DNA of 47,000 nt, taken from Elusimicrobia bacterium HGW-Elusimicrobia-2. GTDB taxonomy: Bacteria; CG03. This document shows positions 8,569-16,949 of this stretch, piece by piece; within the stretch, counting starts at the first letter, position 1, and every line of letters starts with the position of its first letter. The position numbers and the translations under genes were made by a program. The stretch spans positions 1 to 47,000 of the forward strand of contig PHAM01000005.1 in NCBI GenBank assembly GCA_002841685.1, read 5' to 3'. The notes under the pieces are model-generated. The model saw nothing but the letters and a program-made list of their open reading frames with translations, was not told where the DNA came from and made no database searches.

Positions 8569-10506
8569 ATGGCGAACAAATTTAAGAATGTTGCTATAAC
8601 AGGAGAACCCGCCTCGGGCAAAACACAGCTCTGCGAGGCCATACTGCACAAAGCGGGCGTATCAAACAGGCTGAACCTCGTGGAGAAAGGGCAAAGCGTT
8701 TTTGATTCGCAGAGTGACGAAAAAGAAAGACAGCTCTCCATAGACATGGCTCTCGGATATTTCGAGAGAAACGCCGTCAAAGTCAATATCATCGACACGC
8801 CCGGCTACGCGGATTTCATAGGCGAGTTGATCGCCGGAATTTTCGCGTCTGATTTTGTCCTTATACTTCTTGACGCCGAAAAGCCCATGTCCGCCTCTTC
8901 CCTAAAAGCTTATTCCTTAGCCAAAAAATACGGCAAACCGGCGGCTTTTTTCATAAACGCGATGCATAAGGATAACGCCGATTTTGATAAACGATTCGCT
9001 GAGGTAAAAGACAGGATCACAATAAGCGCCGCGCCGTTTTATATCGCTGGAAAAGAGAAAAAACTGGATGTCCTTAATGACGAAAGCGATTCTCCTCACA
9101 GGGATGCGCTGATGGAGTCCATCGCTTCTTCCGACGACGCTCTGCTGGAAAAATATCTCACCGAAGGAAGCATCTCAAAAGAAGATATAGCCGCGCCGCT
9201 CATGAAGGGGATAGCGTCCGGAGCGGTAGTTCCGGTTCTAAGCGGAGACGCCATAACGGAAGACGGCGTTGACAGCCTTATGAATTTTCTGCTGAAATAC
9301 GCGCCTGAGGCAGCCTGCGATACATCCAAACCCGCGCTGGCTCAGGTGTTCAAGATCTCATCGCAGGGGCACACGGGAGAAGTCGCTTACGCCAAAATCA
9401 TTGAAGGGCAATTCGCTCAGGGCAGCAGCATCTACAATGTTTCCAGGAACAGTTCCTTCAGGCTGACCCAGATAAACGCGTTGCAGGGCTCGGATAGGCA
9501 GCCGGTTCTCGTGGCCGCGGCCGGGGATATCGTCGGTTTTATCAAGCTCAAAGATGTGTTCGCCGGCGACACCCTCTCGGAGTCAAAGAACGCCTCTGCG
9601 CGTACTTTCGTTGAGTTCCCGCAGCCGATCTATTCGGTTTCCGTCAAATCAAAAACACCCGGCGCCGAGGAAAAGATAGCCACATCCCTGGCGTCCATCA
9701 GGAAAGATAATCCCATTGTCCGTTTCGGTTTTAACGCCGAAACTAAAGAGATGGTGCTGGCCGGCATGGGCAACATACAGATGGATATTTTCGCTAAAAG
9801 GATATTGACGAATTTCAATACCGAGATCGCGCTCGGACCGACCAGGATACCGTATAAAGAAACCATAAGCATCCCATCCGACGCCGAGGGAAAACACAAG
9901 AAGCAGAGCGGCGGCCACGGCCAGTTCGGGCGTTGCGTTCTGAAATACGAACCTCTTGAAAGAGGCGCGGGTTTTGAATTCGTCAATAAGGTAGTCGGCG
10001 GGGCCATTCCCGGCAATTATATTCCCGCGATAGAAAAAGGCCTGATAGCGGCGATGGGAAAAGGCGTGATAGCCGGCTATCCCATGGTGGATGTCAGGGC
10101 CACGCTCTATGACGGCTCCTATCACGAAGTGGATTCTTCCAATCTTTCCTTTGAGATCGCCGCGTCTATATCGCTGAGAAACGCCATGGCTAAAGCCAGG
10201 CCCATAGTGCTGGAGCCCATCATGTTCCTTGAGATCATGTTTCCCGAAGAATTCACGGGCGCCATTTCGGGAGATCTGACTTCCCGCCGCGGGAGGATCA
10301 ACAATTTTGAGAAAAACGGCGATATGCAGATAATAAAAGCGGAAGTGCCTCAGTCGGAGATCAGCACCTATGTCAATGAGCTGCGTTCAATGACGAAAGG
10401 CCAGGGTGAGTTCACGACAAAGTTTTCCCACTACGAGCCGTCGCCGGCCAATGTCATGAGCGCTCTTGTGGACAAACACAATAAGGAGCAGGCCGAGGGA
10501 AGATAA
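8569..10506 (+). CDS. Elongation factor G-like protein (FusA2 type) with degenerate G domain
   Basis: 645 residues, somewhat shorter than canonical EF-G. The P-loop is GEPASGKT (12-19). Switch II reads DTPGY (76-80), with Tyr where canonical EF-G has the catalytic His. The guanine-specificity NKMD is replaced by NAMH (130-133). Domains II-V look intact: an EF-G domain II around 265-345, then GGHGQFGRCVLKYEPLERG (domain IV) and EPIMFLEIMFPEEFTGAISG (domain V). It most likely belongs to the EF-G2-like paralogues whose role is unclear, rather than being the main translocase. It has its own promoter and precedes yebC by 43 bp. Confidence 0.85.
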   Translation: MANKFKNVAITGEPASGKTQLCEAILHKAGVSNRLNLVEKGQSVFDSQSDEKERQLSIDMALGYFERNAVKVNIIDTPGYADFIGELIAGIFASDFVLILLDAEKPMSASSLKAYSLAKKYGKPAAFFINAMHKDNADFDKRFAEVKDRITISAAPFYIAGKEKKLDVLNDESDSPHRDALMESIASSDDALLEKYLTEGSISKEDIAAPLMKGIASGAVVPVLSGDAITEDGVDSLMNFLLKYAPEAACDTSKPALAQVFKISSQGHTGEVAYAKIIEGQFAQGSSIYNVSRNSSFRLTQINALQGSDRQPVLVAAAGDIVGFIKLKDVFAGDTLSESKNASARTFVEFPQPIYSVSVKSKTPGAEEKIATSLASIRKDNPIVRFGFNAETKEMVLAGMGNIQMDIFAKRILTNFNTEIALGPTRIPYKETISIPSDAEGKHKKQSGGHGQFGRCVLKYEPLERGAGFEFVNKVVGGAIPGNYIPAIEKGLIAAMGKGVIAGYPMVDVRATLYDGSYHEVDSSNLSFEIAASISLRNAMAKARPIVLEPIMFLEIMFPEEFTGAISGDLTSRRGRINNFEKNGDMQIIKAEVPQSEISTYVNELRSMTKGQGEFTTKFSHYEPSPANVMSALVDKHNKEQAEGR

Positions 10507-10549
10507 TCTTCCTCAAACGGGCATCATCGGCTTAATAACGGAGAAATAA

Positions 10550-11296
10550 ATGAGCGGACATTCAAAATGGGCGGGGATCAAGCACAAAAAAGCGATCATT
10601 GACTCTAAGAAGGGAAAAGTTTTTTCAAAAATAGTGAGAGAACTGAGTGTCGCCTGCAAAGAAGGCGGCGCTAATCCCGACGACAATCCGCGCCTGCGGC
10701 TCGTTATACAGAAAGCCAAACAGTTCAATATGCCCGCCGATAACATAAAGAGAGCGCTGGCAAAGAGCGCGGATTCATCCGTGACTTACGAAACCGTCCG
10801 TTATGAAGGCTACGGGCCGGGAGGCGTGGCCGTCATGGTGGACGCGCAGACGGATAACAGGAACAGGACGACCCAGGAAATAAAAAATATTTTTTCCTCC
10901 CAAGGGGGTAATTTCGGAGAAGTCGGTTGTGTCGGATGGATGTTCGCCAAAAAAGGCTGCATACTCGCTTCGGCAAAAGCCGGCGAGGAAAAGATCATGG
11001 AAGCCGCCATATTAGCCGGCGCCGACGATATAAAGGAAACTGATGGCGGTTTTGAAATCTTGACCTCTCCTGACGATTTTGAAAAAGTGACAGAAGCCCT
11101 CAGGGCCGCCGGAATAGAGATCCTTTCAGCGGATGTTTCAAACTTAGCTCAGACAAATGTCTCTCTGTCGGGCGAGAAGGCGCGCGCGGTGCTGCGCATG
11201 ATGGATGAGCTGGAAAATCATGACGATGTGGTCGACACGAGCGCTAATTTTGACATTGACGACAGCGAGATCGAGAAGTTCTCAAATGCCAGTTAA
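10550..11296 (+). CDS. yebC: YebC/PmpR (TACO1-like) family protein
   Basis: 248 residues, standard length. It opens with the family hallmark MSGHSKWAGIKHKKAIIDSK, continues with SKIVRELSVACKEGGANPDD and RYEGYGPGGVAVMVD, and ends in an acidic tail. The family was annotated as a DNA-binding regulator, and more recent work ties it to translation of difficult peptide stretches. ggagaa upstream is the ribosome-binding site. The last codons overlap the ruvC start, the common yebC-ruvC-ruvA order. Confidence 0.95.
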   Translation: MSGHSKWAGIKHKKAIIDSKKGKVFSKIVRELSVACKEGGANPDDNPRLRLVIQKAKQFNMPADNIKRALAKSADSSVTYETVRYEGYGPGGVAVMVDAQTDNRNRTTQEIKNIFSSQGGNFGEVGCVGWMFAKKGCILASAKAGEEKIMEAAILAGADDIKETDGGFEILTSPDDFEKVTEALRAAGIEILSADVSNLAQTNVSLSGEKARAVLRMMDELENHDDVVDTSANFDIDDSEIEKFSNAS

Positions 11297-11798
11297 GAAA
11301 ATGAGAGTTCTCGGCATCGATCCCGGCACATATAAAACCGGTTGGGGATTTATAGAAGGCTCCCGCGCGGGTTTTTCATGCCGTGAATGGGGCGTGATAC
11401 AGGCGTCAAAAACGCTGTCTCTGCCGGAACGGCTGGCTCTTATCTACGACGGCATAGACAGCGCGAGAGATAAATACAATCCCGATGTCATTGTCTGCGA
11501 AGACCCTTTTCTGAACAAGGATGTCAGGGCGGCTCTCAACATAGGCCACGCCTGGGCGATGGCGGCGCTGAACGCGGCCAAAAACGCTTTGCCTTTCAGC
11601 ACATATTCCCCCATGGAGATCAAAAAATCCGTCACGGGTTACGGGCGCGCCGCGAAAGAGCAGATGAATTCTCAGATACGCGTTCTCATGGGCATAAAAG
11701 AGGAAGTGCCGGAAGACGCGGGAGACGCTCTTTCATGCGCCTACTGCTATCTCACTGATATGAGAAATTACGCGCAAGACCTCGAGAGCGGCGTATGA
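11286..11798 (+). CDS. ruvC: Crossover junction endodeoxyribonuclease RuvC
   Basis: 170 residues from ATG 11286; ATG 11301 (165 residues, MRVLGIDPG) is equally plausible. RuvC resolves Holliday junctions as a dimer. Visible acidic active-site residues are Asp in LGIDPGTYKTGWG, Glu in VIVCEDPF and Asp in DAGDALSCAY. The DNA-contact region IKKSVTGYGRAAKEQM also fits. The gene overlaps the end of yebC and its own stop overlaps ruvA in ATGA. The open frame extends upstream into yebC but that part is not RuvC-like. Confidence 0.92.
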   Translation: MPVKKMRVLGIDPGTYKTGWGFIEGSRAGFSCREWGVIQASKTLSLPERLALIYDGIDSARDKYNPDVIVCEDPFLNKDVRAALNIGHAWAMAALNAAKNALPFSTYSPMEIKKSVTGYGRAAKEQMNSQIRVLMGIKEEVPEDAGDALSCAYCYLTDMRNYAQDLESGV

Positions 11799-12388
11799 TA
11801 GCATTGCTCAAAGGAATACTTGTTGAAAAGAGCTCAAGCGTTGTGATAGCGGTTTCCGGTCTTGGTTTTGAACTTTTTATGACGGATGAGGCAAAAACGG
11901 CTCTGCCGGATCCCGGCGAGGAATGCCTTGTTTATACCCACATGAAGTACAACAGGGATGAGATCCCTCAGCTTTACGGTTTTATGAAAAAAGAAGAGCG
12001 GGATATTTTCAAGCTCCTGATCTCGGTTTCAGGCGTCGGGCCGAAAGTGTCCATCGCTCTCCTCAATGTTTATACTCCGTCACAGATAGTGTCGTCTATT
12101 ATCTCAGGCGACGCTAAAGCTCTATCCGCCGTGGCGGGTCTCGGCGAGAAAGGGGCGAAAAGAATAATAGTGGACCTCAAGGACAAGGTCAGGAAACTTG
12201 AGATAGAAGATGACGGGGTCATTATCAGGGGGGATTTTTCAGATGCCGCGGCGGCTCTTACGGCCATGGGCTGGCCGTTCCATATTGCCCGCGGCGCCGT
12301 GGAAGATGTGATGAAGAAAAATGACTCTGCGATGCAGGTTCAGGATATAATAAAAGCGGCTCTGGCAAAACTGGATAAAGGAAAATGA
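11795..12388 (+). CDS. ruvA: Holliday junction branch migration protein RuvA
   Basis: 197 residues, the expected size. The N-terminal OB-fold starts MIALLKGILVEKSSSVVIAV and includes HMKYNRDEIPQLYGF. Two helix-hairpin-helix motifs follow: LLISVSGVGPKVSIALL and LSAVAGLGEKGAKRIIVDL. A short C-terminal helical domain (from about 150) is the usual RuvB contact. RuvA binds the four-way junction and loads RuvB. No ruvB follows here; gmk comes next, so RuvB must be elsewhere in the genome. Confidence 0.94.
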   Translation: MIALLKGILVEKSSSVVIAVSGLGFELFMTDEAKTALPDPGEECLVYTHMKYNRDEIPQLYGFMKKEERDIFKLLISVSGVGPKVSIALLNVYTPSQIVSSIISGDAKALSAVAGLGEKGAKRIIVDLKDKVRKLEIEDDGVIIRGDFSDAAAALTAMGWPFHIARGAVEDVMKKNDSAMQVQDIIKAALAKLDKGK

Positions 12389-12984
12389 AAACGACAAAAC
12401 ACACGGGCCCCGGGATTTTTGTGCTGAGTTCGCCTTCTGGCGGAGGTAAAACGACGCTCGTGAAATTTATGAAAAAGAAATTCCCCGATATAATATACTC
12501 CGTTTCAACGACGAGCCGGAAACCCCGGCCGGGAGATAAAAACGGCCGCGATTACAATTTCATAACACCCGCGGCCTTCAGAAAAGGCATCAAGGAGAAC
12601 AAATTCGTGGAATGGGCGACCGTTCACGGCAATTACTACGGCACGCCTGAGTTGAACATAAAAAACGCGCTCAAAAAAGGCAGAAGCGTTCTTCTGGATC
12701 TTGATGTGAAGGGCGCCATGCAGGTGAAAAAATTATTCCCCGAAGCCGTTCTGATATTCATAACGGCTCCGGGAATACAAGAATTGCGCCGGCGCATTAT
12801 AAGCCGGGGCCAGGATGACATGGAAACGATAAGAAGGCGGCTCAAAAACGCCAGGGAAGAACTGCGTAAGATAAAGTGTTTTGATTTCCTGATAATGAAC
12901 GAAGATATCAGAGACGCGCAAAAATACATGGCGGCTATCTATAAAGCTGAACTTTGCAGAATAAAAAACGGAGGAAGAATATGA
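12385..12984 (+). CDS. gmk: Guanylate kinase
   Basis: 199 residues. Phosphorylates GMP to GDP with ATP. The P-loop is SSPSGGGKTTL; the GMP-binding part has YSVSTTSRKPRPGDKNGRDY and NKFVEWATVHGNYYGTP; LLDLDVKGAMQVKK and the lid RRRIISRGQDD follow. The start overlaps the ruvA stop (ATGA). Its last bases overlap the start of the next small gene. Confidence 0.95.
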   Translation: MKTTKHTGPGIFVLSSPSGGGKTTLVKFMKKKFPDIIYSVSTTSRKPRPGDKNGRDYNFITPAAFRKGIKENKFVEWATVHGNYYGTPELNIKNALKKGRSVLLDLDVKGAMQVKKLFPEAVLIFITAPGIQELRRRIISRGQDDMETIRRRLKNAREELRKIKCFDFLIMNEDIRDAQKYMAAIYKAELCRIKNGGRI

Positions 12985-13178
12985 AAGATGTGAAAATTAA
13001 CAAGTTGAAAAAGAAACTCATGGACGATGTCGACGCGCCCTATGTTATGCTGAATGAGGCGTTCGATCTCTTTAATAAGAAATGGTCAGCTGCTCAGAAA
13101 TCCAGCCCTCTCGACAGAAAGGATATGGATGACCTGATTCTGGAGGCTCTGGATGAGGCCATCCCGGACAAAAAGTAA
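12981..13178 (+). CDS. Small protein in the rpoZ position, possible divergent RNA polymerase omega
   Basis: 65 residues from ATG 12981, preceded by a good ribosome-binding site (ggagg, 12970-12974). The sequence is charged and helical (MKDVKINKLKKKLMDD, then DAPYVMLNEAFDLFNKKW). It sits between gmk and coaC, exactly where rpoZ lies in many bacteria. DAPYVMLNEAFDLFNKKW can be laid over the omega stretch that reads roughly NRYELVLVAAKRAR, but the match is weak and the MxARVT-like start is missing. Omega is therefore a positional guess. It overlaps coaC by 26 bp. Confidence 0.6.
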   Translation: MKDVKINKLKKKLMDDVDAPYVMLNEAFDLFNKKWSAAQKSSPLDRKDMDDLILEALDEAIPDKK

Positions 13179-13698
13179 AAACATCCTTCTGGGAGTCTGC
13201 TCTTCCGCGGCCTGCTTCAAGGCGCTCACCCTGGCGAGTTCTCTTGTGAAGAAAGGGCATGCCGTTAAAACGGTTTTGAGCCCCTCGGCGGCAAAACTGA
13301 TATCGCCGCAGCTTTTTGGAGCCGTGACAAAAAACGAGGCTTTTTCGGAGCAGTTCAATCCGTCATTAGTTTCCGGCGAAGGGCATATATCTCTTTCGGA
13401 CTGGGCGGATTTCTATGTCATAGCCCCCGCTACGGCCAACACCATAGGCAAACTCGCGTCGGGAATATGCGACAACCTCCTTCTGACGCTGGCCGTATCG
13501 CGCAGGGGTGCGCTCTTTATAGCCCCGGCCATGGAGAGCAGGATGTGGAAAAACGGCTTTGTCCGCGCGAATGTTTCAATGCTCAAAAAATCCGGCGTCA
13601 AATTCATAGGGCCCGTCACAGGCCGTTTGGCCAGCGGCTCCACGGGGCCGGGAAGGATGAGCGAAGCCGAAGAGATAATCAAGAACCTTCCTCTGTGA
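13153..13698 (+). CDS. coaC: Phosphopantothenoylcysteine decarboxylase-like flavoprotein, stand-alone and atypical
   Basis: 181 residues corresponding to the CoaC half of CoaBC. CoaC makes 4'-phosphopantetheine by FMN-dependent decarboxylation. Conserved here: SSAACFKAL (FMN phosphate), His78 in GHISLSDWADF and APATANTIGKLASGICDNLL. Two expected residues differ. The PAMN motif reads PAMESRMW (Glu128 for Asn), and the LACG motif reads RLASGSTGPGRM (Ser161 for the Cys used to finish the reaction in E. coli). coaB follows as a separate gene with a GTG start overlapping this stop. Another flavoprotein decarboxylase activity is possible, but the neighbour argues for coenzyme A synthesis. Confidence 0.82.
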   Translation: MRPSRTKSKNILLGVCSSAACFKALTLASSLVKKGHAVKTVLSPSAAKLISPQLFGAVTKNEAFSEQFNPSLVSGEGHISLSDWADFYVIAPATANTIGKLASGICDNLLLTLAVSRRGALFIAPAMESRMWKNGFVRANVSMLKKSGVKFIGPVTGRLASGSTGPGRMSEAEEIIKNLPL

Positions 13699-14312
13699 AA
13701 CGGATCCTCATAACAGCCGGTCCCACGAGGGAGTATTTTGACACGGTTAGGTTCATAAGCAATTCTTCAAGCGGTTACCAGGCCTCGGCCATCGCCGAAG
13801 CGTTTTTAAGGCGGCATTGCGAGGTGAGGATAATAAGCGGACCGGTGGGGCTGGCATATCCCCGGGGCTGTGATGTTATAAACGTTGTCGGCGTCCGCGA
13901 TATGCTCGACCGGGCGCGCGAAAATATGAGATGGGCTGATTTTATGGTTTTCGCCGCGGCACCCTGCGATCTGATGCCCTCGAAACGGTGTGAAAAAAAA
14001 CTCAAAAAGAAAAAATCATCCCTGCCCAAACTCGCGTTTTCTCCGGACATAGCCCTGGCGCTTTCCAGTCTCAAAACAGCTCCGCCTTCGGCGGGTTTTG
14101 ACCTTGAAGACGATCTGGATATGGACGAGGCGATAGATAAAATGCTGCGCAAAAAATTTGACATCATCGTTCAGAACACTCTTCCCGCGATCGCCTCCTC
14201 ACGCACGACGGGATATATGCTTTCCAAATCTGACGCTCTTCTTTTCAGTGATATAAGCAAAAAAGATCTGGCCGGGATTCTCTGCGAAAAAATATGGCGA
14301 ATCATAAACTGA
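13695..14312 (+). CDS. coaB: Phosphopantothenate-cysteine ligase (CoaB), stand-alone
   Basis: 205 residues from GTG 13695, overlapping the coaC stop by four bases. Open reading frame upstream of this point is only the shadow of coaC. The start KRILITAGPTREYFDTVRFI, then SNSSSG, is the nucleotide-binding opening of CoaB. Further family stretches are WADFMVFAAAPCDL, a lysine-rich segment (KKLKKKKSS), PDIALALSS and the tail with FDIIVQNT. CoaB joins cysteine to 4'-phosphopantothenate. In most bacteria it is fused behind CoaC; here the two are split but still coupled. Confidence 0.85.
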   Translation: MKRILITAGPTREYFDTVRFISNSSSGYQASAIAEAFLRRHCEVRIISGPVGLAYPRGCDVINVVGVRDMLDRARENMRWADFMVFAAAPCDLMPSKRCEKKLKKKKSSLPKLAFSPDIALALSSLKTAPPSAGFDLEDDLDMDEAIDKMLRKKFDIIVQNTLPAIASSRTTGYMLSKSDALLFSDISKKDLAGILCEKIWRIIN

Positions 14313-15076
14313 AGAAAATACTGACACAGATGAGAGATGTCGGAATAAATGAGCTGCCATCATCCTATCTCTCCCTGATCGCTCCGCCTGAGAGCGCGCA
14401 AAAAAAAACGCCCCAAAAAAGTCCCGCGTTGGCCGGGCGCTCCGATTCAGAAAAATTAAGGACATCCCATTTTTCCTCGCTTGAAAAGATAAAAGCGCAA
14501 TACCTCGATTGTAAGATGTGCCCGCTCGCAAAGAGCAGGCTTCGTCTTGTTTTCGGCGAGGGGTCAGCCCGCGCGAGGCTCATGTTCATCGGGGAAGGTC
14601 CCGGCTTTACGGAAGATCACCTCGGACGGCCCTTCGTCGGCCGAAGCGGCAACCTTCTGACTGACATTATAACGAGAGGCATGAAAATGAAAAGGGAAGA
14701 TGTCTATATAGCCAACATCGTAAAATGTCACCCGATGAAGGATCCCTCAGATCCCGAAAAACACTCAAATGACCGGCCACCGTCGCCGGAGGAAGTGTCC
14801 AAATGCATGCCCATACTCCTTAAGCAGATTGACGCCATAAGGCCGGAGGTTATATGCACGCTGGGCTCGCCGGCGGCTAAAATAATGCTGAACAGAAAAG
14901 ACGGCATTTCCAATCTCAGGGGTAAGATCTTTGATATCCGCCCTTTGCCGGATGACCCGGATTACAGAGTGAAGCTCGTGCCGACATTCCATCCCGCCTA
15001 TCTTCTGCGCAATCCCCCAGCTAAAAAACCCGCGTGGGAAGACATCAAAGTGATTATGGGCCTTCTAAAAAAATAG
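14294..15076 (+). CDS. Family 4 (iron-sulfur) uracil-DNA glycosylase
   Basis: 260 residues. An N-terminal linker of ~60 residues is followed by the glycosylase domain. Four cysteines fit the [4Fe-4S] pattern: Cys73 and Cys76 (DCKMC), Cys145 (VKCHP) and Cys171 (KCMPIL). Motif A is GEGPGFTEDHLGRPFVGRSG, and motif B is HPAYLLRNP with His233. The protein removes uracil from DNA in base-excision repair. It overlaps coaB by 19 bp, and priA begins three bases after its stop, so it belongs to the same operon. Confidence 0.9.
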   Translation: MANHKLKKILTQMRDVGINELPSSYLSLIAPPESAQKKTPQKSPALAGRSDSEKLRTSHFSSLEKIKAQYLDCKMCPLAKSRLRLVFGEGSARARLMFIGEGPGFTEDHLGRPFVGRSGNLLTDIITRGMKMKREDVYIANIVKCHPMKDPSDPEKHSNDRPPSPEEVSKCMPILLKQIDAIRPEVICTLGSPAAKIMLNRKDGISNLRGKIFDIRPLPDDPDYRVKLVPTFHPAYLLRNPPAKKPAWEDIKVIMGLLKK

Positions 15077-15079
15077 ACT

Positions 15080-16918
15080 ATGGCGGAATCCATAGAGACG
15101 GGGAAATCCTATTGTATAAAAGTCTGCCTGCCCATCCCGGTGAAAGGCGCCTTTGATTATCTCTCGGATGAGCCCGTTCCCGCCGGCTGCCGCGTGATGG
15201 TGCCTTTCGGAAACAGGAAGATCATGGCTTACTGCGTGGGGGATGCGCAAGACTGCTCAAATCTTAAATTAAAAAAAGTAATCAAAAAAATAGACGATTC
15301 GCCCCTCATCAGCGGAGAAATGCTTTCTCTGTCGCTGTGGATGGAAAAAAGATATTTCACTTCCCGCGGCATGGCTTTGAAAGCGATATTGCCGACGGAT
15401 CTCAAGGGAAGGGCGCGGGATTTCAAAGTCTCCGGAGTGCTCCCTTTTACTGCGGCGTTACGGAAGGATCTTCCCGATGTTCCGTCCTCGGCGCGAAATG
15501 TCTATGTTTCAGGCGGCGGCGAATTCCAGAAAAGTTTTATGAGAAGAGAAATGGAAAAAACGATATCAGCCGGAGGCAGGGTGATATTCCTGGTGCCTGT
15601 CATGAGCGAAGCCGCCGCTTTTGAGGATATTCTCGGCGGTTTCCGCGCGGAGCGCTTCGGTTCGGATATTCTGCCGTCACACAGGTACCGGATGCTGTGC
15701 GATTTCAGGGACGGGAATCTGGATGTTATAATCGGCACCCGCAGCGCCGTTTTTGCGCCCCTCGGCGAAAATGGCCTGATAATAATGACGGGAGCCCAGA
15801 AGAAAACTTACATAGAGGAACAGCATCCGCGTTACAGCGCGGAAGAGGTGGCGATGAAACGCGCAGGGCTCTCTTCAGGGCGTTTTATCGCATCGGGCGG
15901 AGCTCTCACCGTGGAGCAGTTTTACAGGGTGAAGAAAGGCGAGGCCCGGGCGGTCTATGAAAAGAATGAAAATCCTGCCCGAAGGATTGTCTGCGACCTC
16001 CTTGAAGACAGCGTGAATTTCGGCGTTTCGGGTGAGCTGTTAAAAAACATAAAAAAAACGCTTGATGAAAAAAAACAGGTCTTGCTCTATTCTCCCCGCG
16101 GCGGCTGGGCCACATCCTATGTCTGCTCCGCATGTAAATTTGTTATGAAATGCGAAAAATGCGCCCGCAAACTCTGCGTATCGGGCTTCAACCTTTATTG
16201 CTCCTCCTGCAAAAAGACTTTTCCTGTTCCGGAAAGATGCCCCCGCTGCAAAAGGAAGAAGATGAAAAACAGGGGGATCGGCAGGGGGCTTGTGGCCTCT
16301 TTTCTGCGCAAGCAGTTTCCGGGAAACAGAATAACGGCTGTGGACATAGATTCATCCCCGGCGGATAACAAGAGGGTTTATGAGAATTATGAGAAAGGAC
16401 AGCTGGATGTGCTGATAAGCGGGCCGGGATTTGCCGCCGTGAGAGACTGGTCAAAGACGGGGCTCTTCGCCGTTATGGACGCGGATTTTCTGCTTTATGG
16501 CGATGACTGGGCCGGCGAGGAAAAAACCTATCTGTGGCTCAGCAGCCTTGATGCTTTTTTCGCGTCCGGCAGGACAGACGCCCTTTTTCTGGCGCAGACT
16601 AAAATAGCGCCTGCGCTCGCGCGGGCGGCGCTCTCCGGCGATGAATCTTTTTATGAGAAACAGCTCGATGTGCGCAGAAAATTCGCTTTTCCGCCATTCG
16701 CGAGGATATTGAAAATAAAGATCTCCGGCCGTGCCGCGGCCGAGGCGGCGCTCAAGCTACGCACTGACATAAAAGACAAAGTCTTGGAGATATCGCCCGA
16801 GGGGCAGGGACTGTCAGCAAAGGGCGGCGTGGAAATACGGGTGAAGATCGATCCCGACGCTCCTTTTGAGATAGAGCCGATGAGAGGCGCGGCTGTGACA
16901 ATAGAGGAAGAACGATGA
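15080..16918 (+). CDS. priA: PriA-like primosomal protein lacking helicase motifs
   Basis: 612 residues; canonical PriA is about 730. Family identity is clear: the 3'-end DNA-binding domain (VKGAFDYLSDEPVPAGCRVM, then VPFGNR), GTRSAVFAPLGENGLIIM (219-236), HPRYSAEEVAMKRAG, the zinc domain and FAFPPFARILKI. The zinc cysteines are all present (349, 352, 358, 361, 374, 377, 387, 390). The ATPase motifs are not: Walker A reads VSGGGEFQK (143-151) instead of GxTGSGKT, the DEEH box reads TGAQ (237-240), and the motif V and VI regions read SGPGFAAVRDW and SLDAFFASGR instead of GTQMxAKGHDF and QVAGRAGR. The open frame is full length with no stops, so this is a coding protein, probably a structural or DNA-binding replication-restart factor. 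Helicase-dead PriA forms are known from Actinobacteria. Confidence 0.85.
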   Translation: MAESIETGKSYCIKVCLPIPVKGAFDYLSDEPVPAGCRVMVPFGNRKIMAYCVGDAQDCSNLKLKKVIKKIDDSPLISGEMLSLSLWMEKRYFTSRGMALKAILPTDLKGRARDFKVSGVLPFTAALRKDLPDVPSSARNVYVSGGGEFQKSFMRREMEKTISAGGRVIFLVPVMSEAAAFEDILGGFRAERFGSDILPSHRYRMLCDFRDGNLDVIIGTRSAVFAPLGENGLIIMTGAQKKTYIEEQHPRYSAEEVAMKRAGLSSGRFIASGGALTVEQFYRVKKGEARAVYEKNENPARRIVCDLLEDSVNFGVSGELLKNIKKTLDEKKQVLLYSPRGGWATSYVCSACKFVMKCEKCARKLCVSGFNLYCSSCKKTFPVPERCPRCKRKKMKNRGIGRGLVASFLRKQFPGNRITAVDIDSSPADNKRVYENYEKGQLDVLISGPGFAAVRDWSKTGLFAVMDADFLLYGDDWAGEEKTYLWLSSLDAFFASGRTDALFLAQTKIAPALARAALSGDESFYEKQLDVRRKFAFPPFARILKIKISGRAAAEAALKLRTDIKDKVLEISPEGQGLSAKGGVEIRVKIDPDAPFEIEPMRGAAVTIEEER

Positions 16919-16949
16919 AGTTTGACGATAACTATAATCGCAAGCAATC

